A stretch of 34,343 nt of DNA from a virus. Below are positions 16,292 through 23,407 of this stretch, one piece after another. Positions within the stretch are counted from its first letter, which is position 1; every line of letters begins with the position of its first letter. The notes under the pieces are model-generated. The model ran no database searches. It saw only the letters and a program-made list of their open reading frames with translations, and was not told the DNA's origin. The stretch is taken from the IMG/VR virus record IMGVR_UViG_3300020192_000046, positions 1-34,343 of that record, one strand, 5' to 3'. The translations under genes and the position numbers were made by a program.

Positions 16292-18604
16292 ATGGCAGAA
16301 ATTTATGGTTCATTTTCAGGAATAGGTTCAGGAAACGTAAGACCGTATATAACGTGGTATGTAAGCAGTCAGGATATTGTAAACAATACTTCGAATGTAT
16401 ACGCAGAGCTTCACTTTCAAAGGGTAAATACTGCCTATTACGGGTTTAACCTTTCCGGGAGTGCAAACGCCAACTCAAACATTAATGGAAATGACAGCAA
16501 TTCCTCTATAACATTTAATTTACAAGGTGGGACAACTGATCAAGTCGTTCGAAGCCGAACTGTAACCGTAGCCCATAATTCAGATGGTACTAAATCCTGT
16601 TATGTGGGATTTGATGGGAATACAGATATCTCATGGGGAACTTTCAATTTTGGACAGACCGTTTCTCTTCCTACTATACCAAGGCAGGCGAGTATTTCAA
16701 ACTCAGTTAACTTTGTAATAGGAGATTCAATCCCTCTTATAATAAGCAATCCGGGAAATCTACATCTAAAAGCTCTAACTTATGTGAACGGATCTTTGAT
16801 AAAAACCCAAACTCTCGGCCAGACTTCGAGCATTTCTCTAACTTTCAACTCTGGGGAAATCGATGCAATGTATGCTCAAGTTCCCAGCGGTACGAGCGTA
16901 GGTGCAACCGTAAGACTTCAAACATTTACAAATGGGGGGTATGGGACTCAAGTCGGATCTAATCAAGATAAAGCCGGGACTGCCTCTGTAAATCAGACAA
17001 CAAATAAGCCAACGTTTACGACATATACGGTCGCTAATGTGGATAAGACGATAATTAATACGGATAAGTATAGCAATGTTCTAGTGTCGTCTAGCACAGC
17101 GACTCTACTCGGATCATCCACAAAGATGATTAAAAGTTACTCTAAAATAAGGGCTTCAATTACCTCAGGTAATAAAATGGTGCCTTTAAATAGTGCGACT
17201 GGAATAAAATACAGATTTGTTGCCGGTGGTCAGCAATCCGAAATTGCCTATAGTGCAGGATCAACAGTTGAGATGGACATAGACAATGCCGACACTCCGG
17301 ATAACTCAGTCACAGCCTTTGATTCCCGAAGTTTAACCACCACAGTTAATAATTCATTATCCCTTATGGCCGAGTATGAAGCTGTGATTCTATTCGGCCT
17401 TGATTTTCAAAGAGATAACGGAATCGATACTCCAACAAAATTAGTATTTAACGGAAGATTCTGGAAGAAGTACTTCTCCTCGAATACGACCTCAGATCCC
17501 GGATCTGGAGTATTAAACACAGCGACCGTACATTATAGATTTAAAGAAACGACAGATGCGTGGGGGGCTCAAACATGGAATTCATTATCGGTTTCTTCAG
17601 ACTCTAGTGGAAATATAGAATTCGAGGATTATGTAGACGGAGACTTAGGATCTTCAGGATTCGATGCTTCAAAATCTTTTGATGTCGAAGTTCGTTTATA
17701 CGATAAGCTTACAAACTATATAATAGAAGGAACTTTAAACATTGGAACCCCGGTTATCGATTGGACTCAACAAGGAGTTGCATTCAATGCGAAATACGAT
17801 CCTACTGAAGGGGGAGATGTTCAAATTGGTGGTATTAATATCGCTCGAATGATCATACCTGTGGGAGGCACTATTATGTGGGATACAATTGTATTACCTT
17901 ACGGATTTTTAGTAAGAGACGGTTCAGCTATAAGCAGGACTGACTATTCCGAATTATTTAATACTATAGTGCCTCTCATTGGAGATTTTACTTTAACAAT
18001 TGCGACTCCCGGAGTATTCACATTAAATTCACATCCTTTCAAAACCGGGGATAAAATCTACATGACCACTACAGGGGCATTGCCAACAGGGCTCAGTGTA
18101 AACACGATTTACTATGTAATTGCGAACGATACTAATACATTCTGGCTTGCGACATCTCTTGTGAATGCTATTGCTGGCACAAAAATAGCAACAACCGGAT
18201 CTCAATCAGGAATTCATTCAATGCGAAGTTGTCCACACGGTTTGGGTAATGGATCCACTACTTTTAACTTACCACCGGGTGCTGGAAGAAAGCCAATCGG
18301 GGTCGATAATTCTCAAACGGAATTTAAAACTTTAGGTGTTACTGGTGGTTCAAAAACTCATACTTTAACTACTGCAGAGTTAGCGGTTCATACACATTTA
18401 CAGAACTCGCATACTCATAGTACATGGATAGAAAATAACGCATCGCCCGGTTTACAATCTGCAGGTGGAGGTTGGGTTACTCCGGGAGTTGGAGATGACT
18501 CTGTAGGAAGTACAACCGCAACTAATCAAAACGCAGGCTCGGGGGATGCACATAATAACTTAGATCCATACTTTACGACTTATTTCGTTATTAGATATAA
18601 ATAA
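16292..18604 (+). CDS. Receptor-binding tail protein with DUF859-like and tail-collar domains
   Basis: The 770-residue product begins with a DUF859-like region (IYGSFSGIGSGNVRPYITW, later VTVAHNSDGTKSCYVGF) and continues through beta repeats to about residue 500. GGINIARMIIPVGGTIMW, then VLPYGFLVRDGSAISRTDYSELF at about 510-560 is the phage tail-collar fold. The collar is interrupted at about 567-645 by an inserted module (GDKIYMTTTGALPTGLS, NTIYYVIANDTNTFWLATSL). The C-terminus has GGSKTHTLTTAELAVHTH and HTHS, the HxH pattern that binds metal in trimeric tips, and ends NLDPYFTTYFVIRYK. It is the best candidate for the main receptor-binding protein. Confidence 0.85.
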   Translation: MAEIYGSFSGIGSGNVRPYITWYVSSQDIVNNTSNVYAELHFQRVNTAYYGFNLSGSANANSNINGNDSNSSITFNLQGGTTDQVVRSRTVTVAHNSDGTKSCYVGFDGNTDISWGTFNFGQTVSLPTIPRQASISNSVNFVIGDSIPLIISNPGNLHLKALTYVNGSLIKTQTLGQTSSISLTFNSGEIDAMYAQVPSGTSVGATVRLQTFTNGGYGTQVGSNQDKAGTASVNQTTNKPTFTTYTVANVDKTIINTDKYSNVLVSSSTATLLGSSTKMIKSYSKIRASITSGNKMVPLNSATGIKYRFVAGGQQSEIAYSAGSTVEMDIDNADTPDNSVTAFDSRSLTTTVNNSLSLMAEYEAVILFGLDFQRDNGIDTPTKLVFNGRFWKKYFSSNTTSDPGSGVLNTATVHYRFKETTDAWGAQTWNSLSVSSDSSGNIEFEDYVDGDLGSSGFDASKSFDVEVRLYDKLTNYIIEGTLNIGTPVIDWTQQGVAFNAKYDPTEGGDVQIGGINIARMIIPVGGTIMWDTIVLPYGFLVRDGSAISRTDYSELFNTIVPLIGDFTLTIATPGVFTLNSHPFKTGDKIYMTTTGALPTGLSVNTIYYVIANDTNTFWLATSLVNAIAGTKIATTGSQSGIHSMRSCPHGLGNGSTTFNLPPGAGRKPIGVDNSQTEFKTLGVTGGSKTHTLTTAELAVHTHLQNSHTHSTWIENNASPGLQSAGGGWVTPGVGDDSVGSTTATNQNAGSGDAHNNLDPYFTTYFVIRYK

Positions 18605-18634
18605 GAAATAAGGGGTGTGTATTAAAGAGAATTC

Positions 18635-18643
18635 CGATATTAT
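18635..18643 (+). promoter_or_regulatory. Possible promoter CGATATTAT before lysis region
   Basis: The 86-bp gap before the gene at 18691 holds CGATATTAT, close to the CGATACAAT word before the lysin gene. An overlapping TATGTTATAAG could also act as a -10 box. No convincing -35 is visible. Confidence 0.25.
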
Positions 18644-18690
18644 GTTATAAGAAATTACACATTAAATAAATTTAATAAACGAGATATATC

Positions 18691-18978
18691 ATGGATGAAA
18701 TAGGACTTTTTATTTCAACATTTGGTGGTTCGGGTCTTTTTATTGTATATTTAATAAATAAAGATAAAACATCTACTCAAGAACAGTTGAGAGTAACAAA
18801 GGCAAATGGGCAGAAAATCGATAAACAGGCGGAGTCCACCGATGATTTGTCTTTCTTATTTCTAGAATTACTTGATAACTTAATACCTAATTATGGAAAC
18901 AAAAGAACTGTTAGGGCTCTCAAAACCCGAATTGAAGACAGACAGTACGCCAGAGCGAAGGAACATGAAAATGAATAA
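18691..18978 (+). CDS. Small membrane protein, holin-like candidate
   Basis: The 95-residue product has one hydrophobic segment at about residues 5-23 (LFISTFGGSGLFIVYLINK) and then a charged cytoplasmic-looking tail. It is the first gene after the tail operon and lies before the lysin. This placement and size fit a class III-like holin, or a pinholin partner, but no family motif is visible. Its end overlaps the next gene. Confidence 0.5.
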   Translation: MDEIGLFISTFGGSGLFIVYLINKDKTSTQEQLRVTKANGQKIDKQAESTDDLSFLFLELLDNLIPNYGNKRTVRALKTRIEDRQYARAKEHENE

Positions 18979-19315
18979 GGCCTATAAATTCGTGGTTCGA
19001 AACACTCCATTATTAACCTCCATATTTGGATTTCTCATCCTCATAGGTATTGCGTGGTTCATCTACTTTACCTTTGTAGATAAGACCAATGATCAAGATC
19101 GGCTTCTAATAGAAATTAGAAATAATCAAACTTCATTAGAGGAATTAAATATAAAATTAGAAGAACAGAACGGTAAAATTACAACCCAACAACTAACGAT
19201 AGATAAGCTATCTTCCAATATCTGTATCCTTCAAAATCAAATCTCTTCATTAGGAGCTACTCCTACAGTAAATGATGAGTTCGAGTGCAACTTCAAAACC
19301 GTAACGCCAAAGTGA
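18965..19315 (+). CDS. Membrane-anchored coiled-coil protein, i-spanin-like candidate
   Basis: The product of about 116 residues has a basic start, one transmembrane helix at about residues 14-37 (LLTSIFGFLILIGIAWFIYF) and then a long coiled coil (LLIEIRNNQTSLEEL, KLEEQNGKITTQQ). Two Cys occur near the C-terminus. This type II layout in a lysis region resembles an i-spanin (Rz-like), but no outer-membrane lipoprotein partner is seen and the host envelope is unknown. An upstream in-frame ATG at 18893 would add 24 residues but overlap the previous gene by 86 bp. The ATG at 18965, or 18971, is preferred. Confidence 0.5.
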   Translation: MKMNKAYKFVVRNTPLLTSIFGFLILIGIAWFIYFTFVDKTNDQDRLLIEIRNNQTSLEELNIKLEEQNGKITTQQLTIDKLSSNICILQNQISSLGATPTVNDEFECNFKTVTPK

Positions 19316-19321
19316 TATAAT
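19313..19321 (+). promoter_or_regulatory. Possible extended -10 TGATATAAT giving a leaderless start
   Basis: TGATATAAT is a perfect TATAAT with an extended TG. The -10 ends at 19321, so transcription would begin at about 19328, which is exactly the A of the next gene's ATG. No clear -35 is present. A leaderless transcript is possible for the gene that follows. Confidence 0.35.
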
Positions 19322-19327
19322 AATAGA

Positions 19328-19741
19328 ATGTCACAATCTGAGGAAGACCTCGAGACGATTTACAATCACGCTATCTCATTGATCTACCACAACCAATGCA
19401 TCTGGGATAATATCGCTCTTGGTATCAAATGTGGTAATTCGCTGAGTTTAGCTCGACTTATACCTGAAGACAATCTCCATTTCAAATTTGATTTAAATAA
19501 CGGGTACGTTATATGCAATGAGCACAGACTCTGGATGGAAGAGAATCCGGAGGAAGCGAATCGATTGCTATTTTTAAACTACACTAGCCTCGCTAGTTTC
19601 AACGTATTGAATCGTGGTGCCACTTTCCAAGAAAAAGCAGACCTTGAGGCATTAGGCGATGTTTTAAGGGGCAATTTAAACGAGTCAGTCAAAAAGGGGG
19701 TTGGGCCTTTCTCAAGTTTCTACGGAAAATTTGAAGTATAG
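19328..19741 (+). CDS. Hypothetical protein, possible degenerate HNH/zinc fold
   Basis: The 137-residue product is not recognised with confidence. Residues 20-70 have an arrangement CIWDNIALGIKCGNSLSL, then IPEDN, FDLNNGYVICNEHRLWM. The spacing of Cys, Cys, an IPEDN-like element and CNEH resembles the NinG / HNH-type zinc fold, in which FDxxN and a final C-x2-H-like pair are usual. The C-terminal half is Glu-rich and helical, with a polar Gly/Ser tail. It lies between the spanin-like gene and the lysin, an unusual place for a nuclease, so another role is possible. Confidence 0.45.
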   Translation: MSQSEEDLETIYNHAISLIYHNQCIWDNIALGIKCGNSLSLARLIPEDNLHFKFDLNNGYVICNEHRLWMEENPEEANRLLFLNYTSLASFNVLNRGATFQEKADLEALGDVLRGNLNESVKKGVGPFSSFYGKFEV

Positions 19742-19750
19742 CGAGGTTTT

Positions 19751-19759
19751 CGATACAAT
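19751..19759 (+). promoter_or_regulatory. Possible late promoter CGATACAAT before endolysin
   Basis: CGATACAAT contains TACAAT as a -10 box. It is followed by TTATATTTGTTAAATTTC, the A/U-rich leader word shared with the gene at 23408 (TTTATTTGTTAAATT). The lysin ATG is 24 bp downstream. No TTGAC-like -35 is seen at the normal spacing. Confidence 0.4.
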
Positions 19760-19783
19760 ATTATATTTGTTAAATTTCAAAAT

Positions 19784-20890
19784 ATGGCTCTTGGAATAGA
19801 TACTTCAACATGGCAGGGTGCTTATGATTTCAATGCTGTTAAGCAAGTGAAAGAGTTTATCATCATTAGATCTAGTTACGGAGTTGGGTATAGAGACGTT
19901 CAATTTGATAGAAGCAGAAATGAATGTCGAAGATTAGGCATTCCTCATGGAATGTATCACTATGCTTACCCACAATATAATATCCCCGAAAAAGAAGCTC
20001 AATGGTTTTTAGATGTTGTTGGAACTCCTGATAAAGATGAGGTTTTAGTTCTGGATATGGAAGAGAACTGGTCAACTTTTGACGACTGGAGAAACTGGGC
20101 ATCTATTTTCCTAGAATATATAAAAAATAAAATCGGTTATAAGCCTCTACTCTACATAAATCTTTCAAAAGCTACTCAAGGAGACTGGGGTAGGGTGGTA
20201 AGAGGAGATTTCGGTTTGTGGTTAGCTTTATGGGATGGAAATCCCGACACTGCCCCTCAAACTCAATGGCCTGTAATTGCTATGAAACAATACTCTGCTA
20301 CTGGAAGAGTTAACGGAATTGGTGGCGACGTAGATTTAAATGTCTTCTTCGGAGATATAAATACCTTTAAAAAGTATGGTTATCAACCACCTGTTGTTGA
20401 AGTTCCCGATATTATAAAGTTCCAAGTTTTAATTAATGGAACACTCCTTCAGGAATTCAACGACGAAAATGAGGCCCGAGCTAAATTTAATGAGCAGAAA
20501 ACTGTACTTGCTCAAGGAGCCTCGGTCGCACTTATAAGAGTTAACAAAACGAAAAATACCAAGGATCAACTAGACTTTTATACAAGGCCTATAGCTCCTG
20601 ATATTATTGTTTATGGAGTGGATATTTCCGGAAATGATATTATAGAATTCGAGTTTGAATTAGAATCAGATGCGGTCAATGCCTTTAAAATCCAGCAAAT
20701 AGAAATGACTCCCGGAAAAACTATTGACCTTTTAAGAATTAATAAAACTAAAAGTACAATTGAAAAACTTGATTCATTCTTAAAGCCAACACCTGAACCA
20801 GAGGTGCCTACAGAGCCTGAGAAACCTACAACAGGGTTTAATCTAATTATATTTATTATTAATTTAATTAAAAAATTATGGAAAAGATAA
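19784..20890 (+). CDS. GH25 lysozyme endolysin with C-terminal hydrophobic tail
   Basis: The 368-residue muramidase has a GH25 domain at about residues 1-200. It shows GIDTSTWQG with Asp6, the catalytic DMEE at 91-94, a middle LYINLSKA strand and the closing GGDVDLNVFFG near 180-190, so the active site looks complete. It would cut N-acetylmuramoyl-N-acetylglucosamine bonds in peptidoglycan. Residues 209-269 and 273-335 are two diverged copies of one repeat, each ending in R-(V/I)-N-K-T-K-x-T and LD-x-(Y/L)-x-x-P, probably a wall-binding module. A Pro/Glu linker (336-349) leads to a hydrophobic helix GFNLIIFIINLIKKLWKR at the end, unusual for a lysin. The end overlaps the holin-like gene. Confidence 0.92.
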   Translation: MALGIDTSTWQGAYDFNAVKQVKEFIIIRSSYGVGYRDVQFDRSRNECRRLGIPHGMYHYAYPQYNIPEKEAQWFLDVVGTPDKDEVLVLDMEENWSTFDDWRNWASIFLEYIKNKIGYKPLLYINLSKATQGDWGRVVRGDFGLWLALWDGNPDTAPQTQWPVIAMKQYSATGRVNGIGGDVDLNVFFGDINTFKKYGYQPPVVEVPDIIKFQVLINGTLLQEFNDENEARAKFNEQKTVLAQGASVALIRVNKTKNTKDQLDFYTRPIAPDIIVYGVDISGNDIIEFEFELESDAVNAFKIQQIEMTPGKTIDLLRINKTKSTIEKLDSFLKPTPEPEVPTEPEKPTTGFNLIIFIINLIKKLWKR

Positions 20891-21237
20891 AAACAGGACT
20901 TTCAAACTTCTTCGGAGGTTTAAGCAAATTAATTGCTAAGGGTTACAACTCCCTTCATCCAAAAGTTAAGATTGCCTTAATGGTTTTAATTTCATTCGTT
21001 GCATCTGGATTTACTAATCTTTTAATTATAGATATTACTGAATATAATGCAACTCTAACGAACGATTACATTAAACTAATTTTTGATGGTTTAATTCCGT
21101 TCCTTACTGTTGTTTACAACTTACTACAGCAATACGCAGTTGATTCAGGAACCAAAATGTTGGCTCAAGAGAACGACCCAAAGACTATTGCTAAATTACA
21201 TACTAAGCTAGAAGAAACACAAGCGTTACTTCACTAA
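20878..21237 (+). CDS. Holin-like membrane protein
   Basis: The 119-residue product has a basic amphipathic N-terminus, a hydrophobic segment at about 31-52 (KIALMVLISFVASGFTNLLI) and a second one at about 64-83 (YIKLIFDGLIPFLTVVYNLL). A charged helical tail ends in KLHTKLEETQALL. Size, two membrane segments and a 13-bp overlap with the lysin support a holin that releases the endolysin. The start is fixed by the overlap, since the upstream sequence is coding for the lysin. Confidence 0.7.
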   Translation: MEKIKTGLSNFFGGLSKLIAKGYNSLHPKVKIALMVLISFVASGFTNLLIIDITEYNATLTNDYIKLIFDGLIPFLTVVYNLLQQYAVDSGTKMLAQENDPKTIAKLHTKLEETQALLH

Positions 21238-21321
21238 GCTTAATACAAATTTTACATAGAATTGGCCTTAACTTTAATATTGTCATGTAGATTGTAATTA
21301 ATACTTTTTATTATTTTTAGC

Positions 21322-21462
21322 ATGACAAAAGAATCAACAAAAGATTTAGAAAAGGAAGTAAACCCAACTCCCGAGGAACAAGTAGACCAAATAGAGGAAG
21401 TTAAGAAACCTGAAAATGCTGATGAAGCAGGATCTGGCCCAAAACCAGAGTCTAACGACTAA
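21322..21462 (+). CDS. Small acidic hypothetical protein
   Basis: A 46-residue reading frame starts MTKESTKDLEKEVNPT and ends PESND, rich in Glu, Lys, Pro and Asn and probably disordered. It lies directly before a strong terminator and after the A/U-rich leader TTTTTATTATTTTTAGC, the same leader type as real genes nearby. No family is recognised. A possible sigma70 promoter (TTTACA, 18 bp, TAATAT) lies at about 21251-21280. Confidence 0.6.
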   Translation: MTKESTKDLEKEVNPTPEEQVDQIEEVKKPENADEAGSGPKPESND

Positions 21463-21467
21463 ACTTC

Positions 21468-21492
21468 AAAGCCCCCAAATCGGGGGTTTTTT
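21468..21492 (+). terminator. Rho-independent terminator ending the late operon
   Basis: CCCCC at 21472-21476 pairs with GGGGG at 21482-21486 around an AAATC loop, with extra A-U pairs at the base and six T at 21487-21492. It closes the late block and lies just before the TTGACA promoter of the replication region. Confidence 0.93.
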
Positions 21493-21516
21493 ATTCTCCA
21501 AAAGTGTAACGAAAAC

Positions 21517-21545
21517 TTGACAATAGATTCTCCTTCGAGTATTTT
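21517..21545 (+). promoter_or_regulatory. Sigma70-type promoter for the replication gene
   Basis: TTGACA (21517-21522), a 17-bp spacer and TATTTT (21540-21545) lie directly after the terminator. A half-site GTAAC of the operator described elsewhere occurs at 21506-21510, just upstream of the -35. Transcription would start near 21553 and leave a leader of about 110 nt. Confidence 0.65.
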
Positions 21546-21552
21546 ATAAAGT

Positions 21553-21664
21553 ATGAAAGGAATCGTCACCAAAATGAAAATTACCATGAAATGATTATAA
21601 TTCTACAGCTGGGCGGAGCTTCTGACGATTCGCCGTTCAGCTTTAGGTCTATAACTATAAAACT
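21553..21664 (+). ncRNA. Structured leader of the replication gene (candidate)
   Basis: The leader holds a stem AGCTG-GGCG (21607-21615) pairing with CGCC (21631-21634) and CAGCT (21638-21642), with a 3-nt bulge. The loop sequence GACGATT (21624-21630) is an exact complement of AATCGTC at 21561-21567, so a pseudoknot or an alternative hairpin is possible. A 13-codon reading frame starting MKGIVTKMK (21554-21595) overlaps the upstream strand. This could be a translational control element for the replication protein. No known riboswitch is recognised. Confidence 0.4.
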
Positions 21665-22366
21665 ATGGATAAAAATAACAAAAAGTCTTTTTTAATATAC
21701 CTTACCTTTTACGAGGCAATAGGGGATTTCTCCAACGAAGATCTTGGACTTCTCTTTAGAGCAATCTTTCAGTACGAAATATCCGGGGAAATTATAGACT
21801 TACCTTCGCATATAAAAATGGCATTTAACTTCATAAAAATACAGCTCAAAATCGACGACAAAAAGTACTCAGAAGTAAAAGAGGCAAGGGCCGAAGCAGG
21901 TAGAAAGGGCGGATTAGCCAGTTCTCAAAAGAGATGGGGAGTTAAAGCAAAAGTAAGCAAAAGTAAGCAAAGCTTAGCAAAAGTAAGCAAAGTAACCGAT
22001 GAAGAAGAAGTTGAATGGGGAGTTAAAGCAAAAGTAAGCAAAAGTAAGCAAAGCTTAGCAAAAGTAAGCAAAGTAACCGATGAAGAAGAAGATGAAGAAG
22101 AAGATGAAGAAGAAGTTGAAGATGTTATTAAATACACAAAAAAATACTTCAAAAAAAATGCTAGAGAAATATTTGCCGAGGCACAGAAAAAATACCCAAC
22201 TAAAAACTGCAAACTTGTAATGATTGAGTTCTTAGAAGGTATTGAAATAAAGGATTATGGTTATAAGAATTATAAGCTTGCATACTTTAAGTGGATACAA
22301 AACAGTAAGCACGGTATTAATGATGTGAATACGATAGGTACAAAGTCAAAACTTGGGATAATTTAA
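21665..22366 (+). CDS. Replication protein, DUF6291-like, with internal duplicated repeat
   Basis: The 233-residue product opens with SFLIYLTFYEAIGDFSNEDLG, LLFRAIFQYEISGE and KMAFNFIKIQLKIDDKKY, and then EARAEAGRKGG, the pattern of DUF6291-like phage replication proteins. The middle carries an exact 27-residue duplication containing KAKVSKSKQSLAKVSKV, followed by a run of about 20 acidic residues. The C-terminus (KKYPTKNCKLVMIEFLEGIE, KYF/YFKWIQ-type helices) is probably a second helical domain. The duplication is encoded by 81-bp direct repeats holding 10-bp iterons, so the gene may contain the origin. It is the first gene after the late terminator and has its own promoter. Confidence 0.68.
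   Translation: MDKNNKKSFLIYLTFYEAIGDFSNEDLGLLFRAIFQYEISGEIIDLPSHIKMAFNFIKIQLKIDDKKYSEVKEARAEAGRKGGLASSQKRWGVKAKVSKSKQSLAKVSKVTDEEEVEWGVKAKVSKSKQSLAKVSKVTDEEEDEEEDEEEVEDVIKYTKKYFKKNAREIFAEAQKKYPTKNCKLVMIEFLEGIEIKDYGYKNYKLAYFKWIQNSKHGINDVNTIGTKSKLGII
21935..22096 (+). repeat. Two 81-bp direct repeats with 10-bp phased iterons
   Basis: Unit 1 (21935-22015) and unit 2 (22016-22096) are identical for at least 76 bp. Within each, AAGTAAGCAA occurs at 10-bp intervals (21951, 21961, 21981 and 22032, 22042, 22062), with diverged copies AGCTTAGCAA and AGTAACCGAT between and after them. A purine-rich GAAGAAGAAGAT run follows to about 22120. Repeats on one face of the helix inside a replication gene resemble initiator binding sites of a phage origin. 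Confidence 0.85.
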
Positions 22367-22382
22367 TTTTTAACTTCTTTAT

Positions 22383-22808
22383 ATGGGAAACGGAATAAAT
22401 ACACCAACTATAAAAAAGGTGTTCTTCGAAATAGCTGAAGGCAGTAACTACAAAATAACGGATAGCTTCATGAAGGAGGAGGTTATAGAATTTGAACAGT
22501 TCCAAAAATTCGCTCAGGTACTTTTTAATAGTGACGTAGATTTTTTAACGATTAATAGTAGGATTTTGAACAGAAGATATATTTACGATATCAGCCCCAC
22601 AGATGAACCTACAAATAAACAAAAGAAGGCTCGAGAGGAAAAGGCTAAGTTAAAAGCTAAAAAGGAAAAAGAGCAAGAAGAGCAGGCTCAGAAATTTAGA
22701 GTTTACCAATCCAAGTGGATGGATAAGCACTTTCCGGAGGGATGGAAACTTCCAGATATGATGAAGCATATGCCTGAGATTCACCAAGACTATGGAAAAT
22801 TACAATAA
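22383..22808 (+). CDS. Hypothetical protein, charged helical
   Basis: The 141-residue product is not recognised. The N-terminal 75 residues are mixed alpha/beta (VFFEIAEGSNYKITDSF, FNSDVDFLTINSRIL). Residues 78-105 form a very Lys/Glu-rich helix (KKAREEKAKLKAKKEKEQEE). The end has KWMDKHFPEGWKLPDMM. It lies between the replication protein and an HNH-like gene and overlaps the latter by 17 bp, so a role in replication or recombination is plausible but not shown. Confidence 0.6.
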   Translation: MGNGINTPTIKKVFFEIAEGSNYKITDSFMKEEVIEFEQFQKFAQVLFNSDVDFLTINSRILNRRYIYDISPTDEPTNKQKKAREEKAKLKAKKEKEQEEQAQKFRVYQSKWMDKHFPEGWKLPDMMKHMPEIHQDYGKLQ

Positions 22809-23337
22809 AAAAGCTGGGTGGATTTACACCTATTGCGAAGTTTGTAGAGAATGGCGTGAGTGTTGTCAGCACCATATTCAGCATAGGAGGTATGGGGAAA
22901 AAGTCATCCATGTTTGCGTAAAATGTCACGCTAAGATTCATGCCGAACCAGCATGGGCTTATAAAAACGGCTATTTAATAAAACATAATATTTCTTATAA
23001 AATTACTATGAAAGAGGTTAAGAAGAAGACTTGCGAGCATACCAAAACTATTGGATATCCCCCGGTATGTCTATATTGCAAAAAGCCAGTTGACACTATG
23101 GCCCATGGAAAAAAGAAGACTGAACATTTTCGTGACTCCACGAAAAAGATCAAAATGGGCTCAGAGCAACAAGATCCACGAATTAAGCAAATTGAATTCC
23201 TGAAGAAGGAGTTAAACAAAGTAACTGCGGATATAAAAAAATATGCCTCTGATAAAACTTTGTATGAAGATCTGAAGAAAAAGAAAGCCGAGATTAAATC
23301 TATGATTTTAAAAATAAAAGCATCTTATGAAGACTAA
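22792..23337 (+). CDS. HNH-like zinc protein
   Basis: The 181-residue product has Cys15-x2-Cys18, then CCQHHIQHRRYG at about 24-35 and HVCVKCHAKIH at 40-50. This Cys, HH, C-x2-CH-x3-H layout matches the HNH nuclease fold, with His27 or His28 as the possible catalytic base. A second zinc ribbon follows (TCEHTKTIGYPPVCLYCKKP, about 80-100). The C-terminal 50 residues form a Lys-rich coiled coil (FLKKELNKVTADIKKYA). In phages such proteins act in recombination or packaging; the target is unknown. Confidence 0.72.
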   Translation: MENYNKKAGWIYTYCEVCREWRECCQHHIQHRRYGEKVIHVCVKCHAKIHAEPAWAYKNGYLIKHNISYKITMKEVKKKTCEHTKTIGYPPVCLYCKKPVDTMAHGKKKTEHFRDSTKKIKMGSEQQDPRIKQIEFLKKELNKVTADIKKYASDKTLYEDLKKKKAEIKSMILKIKASYED

Positions 23338-23344
23338 GAACTTG

Positions 23345-23373
23345 TTGACTTATTGCCACTAAAAGGTTACATT
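23345..23373 (+). promoter_or_regulatory. Early promoter with diverged operator (P1)
   Basis: TTGACT (23345-23350), a 17-bp spacer and TACATT (23368-23373) form a promoter. The 16-bp operator is GCCAC-TAAAAG-GTTAC at 23355-23370, with an intact right half overlapping the -10 box and a diverged left half. A leader with TTTATTTGTTAAATT runs to the ATG at 23408. Confidence 0.75.
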
Positions 23374-23407
23374 ATTCTATATCTATTTATTTGTTAAATT
23401 ACATCCA

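Noticed and set aside
21941-22080. CRISPR array
   Set aside because: The repeats are 10 bp with no unique spacers, and they lie inside an open reading frame.
21925-22212. Serine-rich minus-strand frame opposite the iterons
   Set aside because: It is the reverse reading of the GAA-rich repeat tract, a composition artefact.
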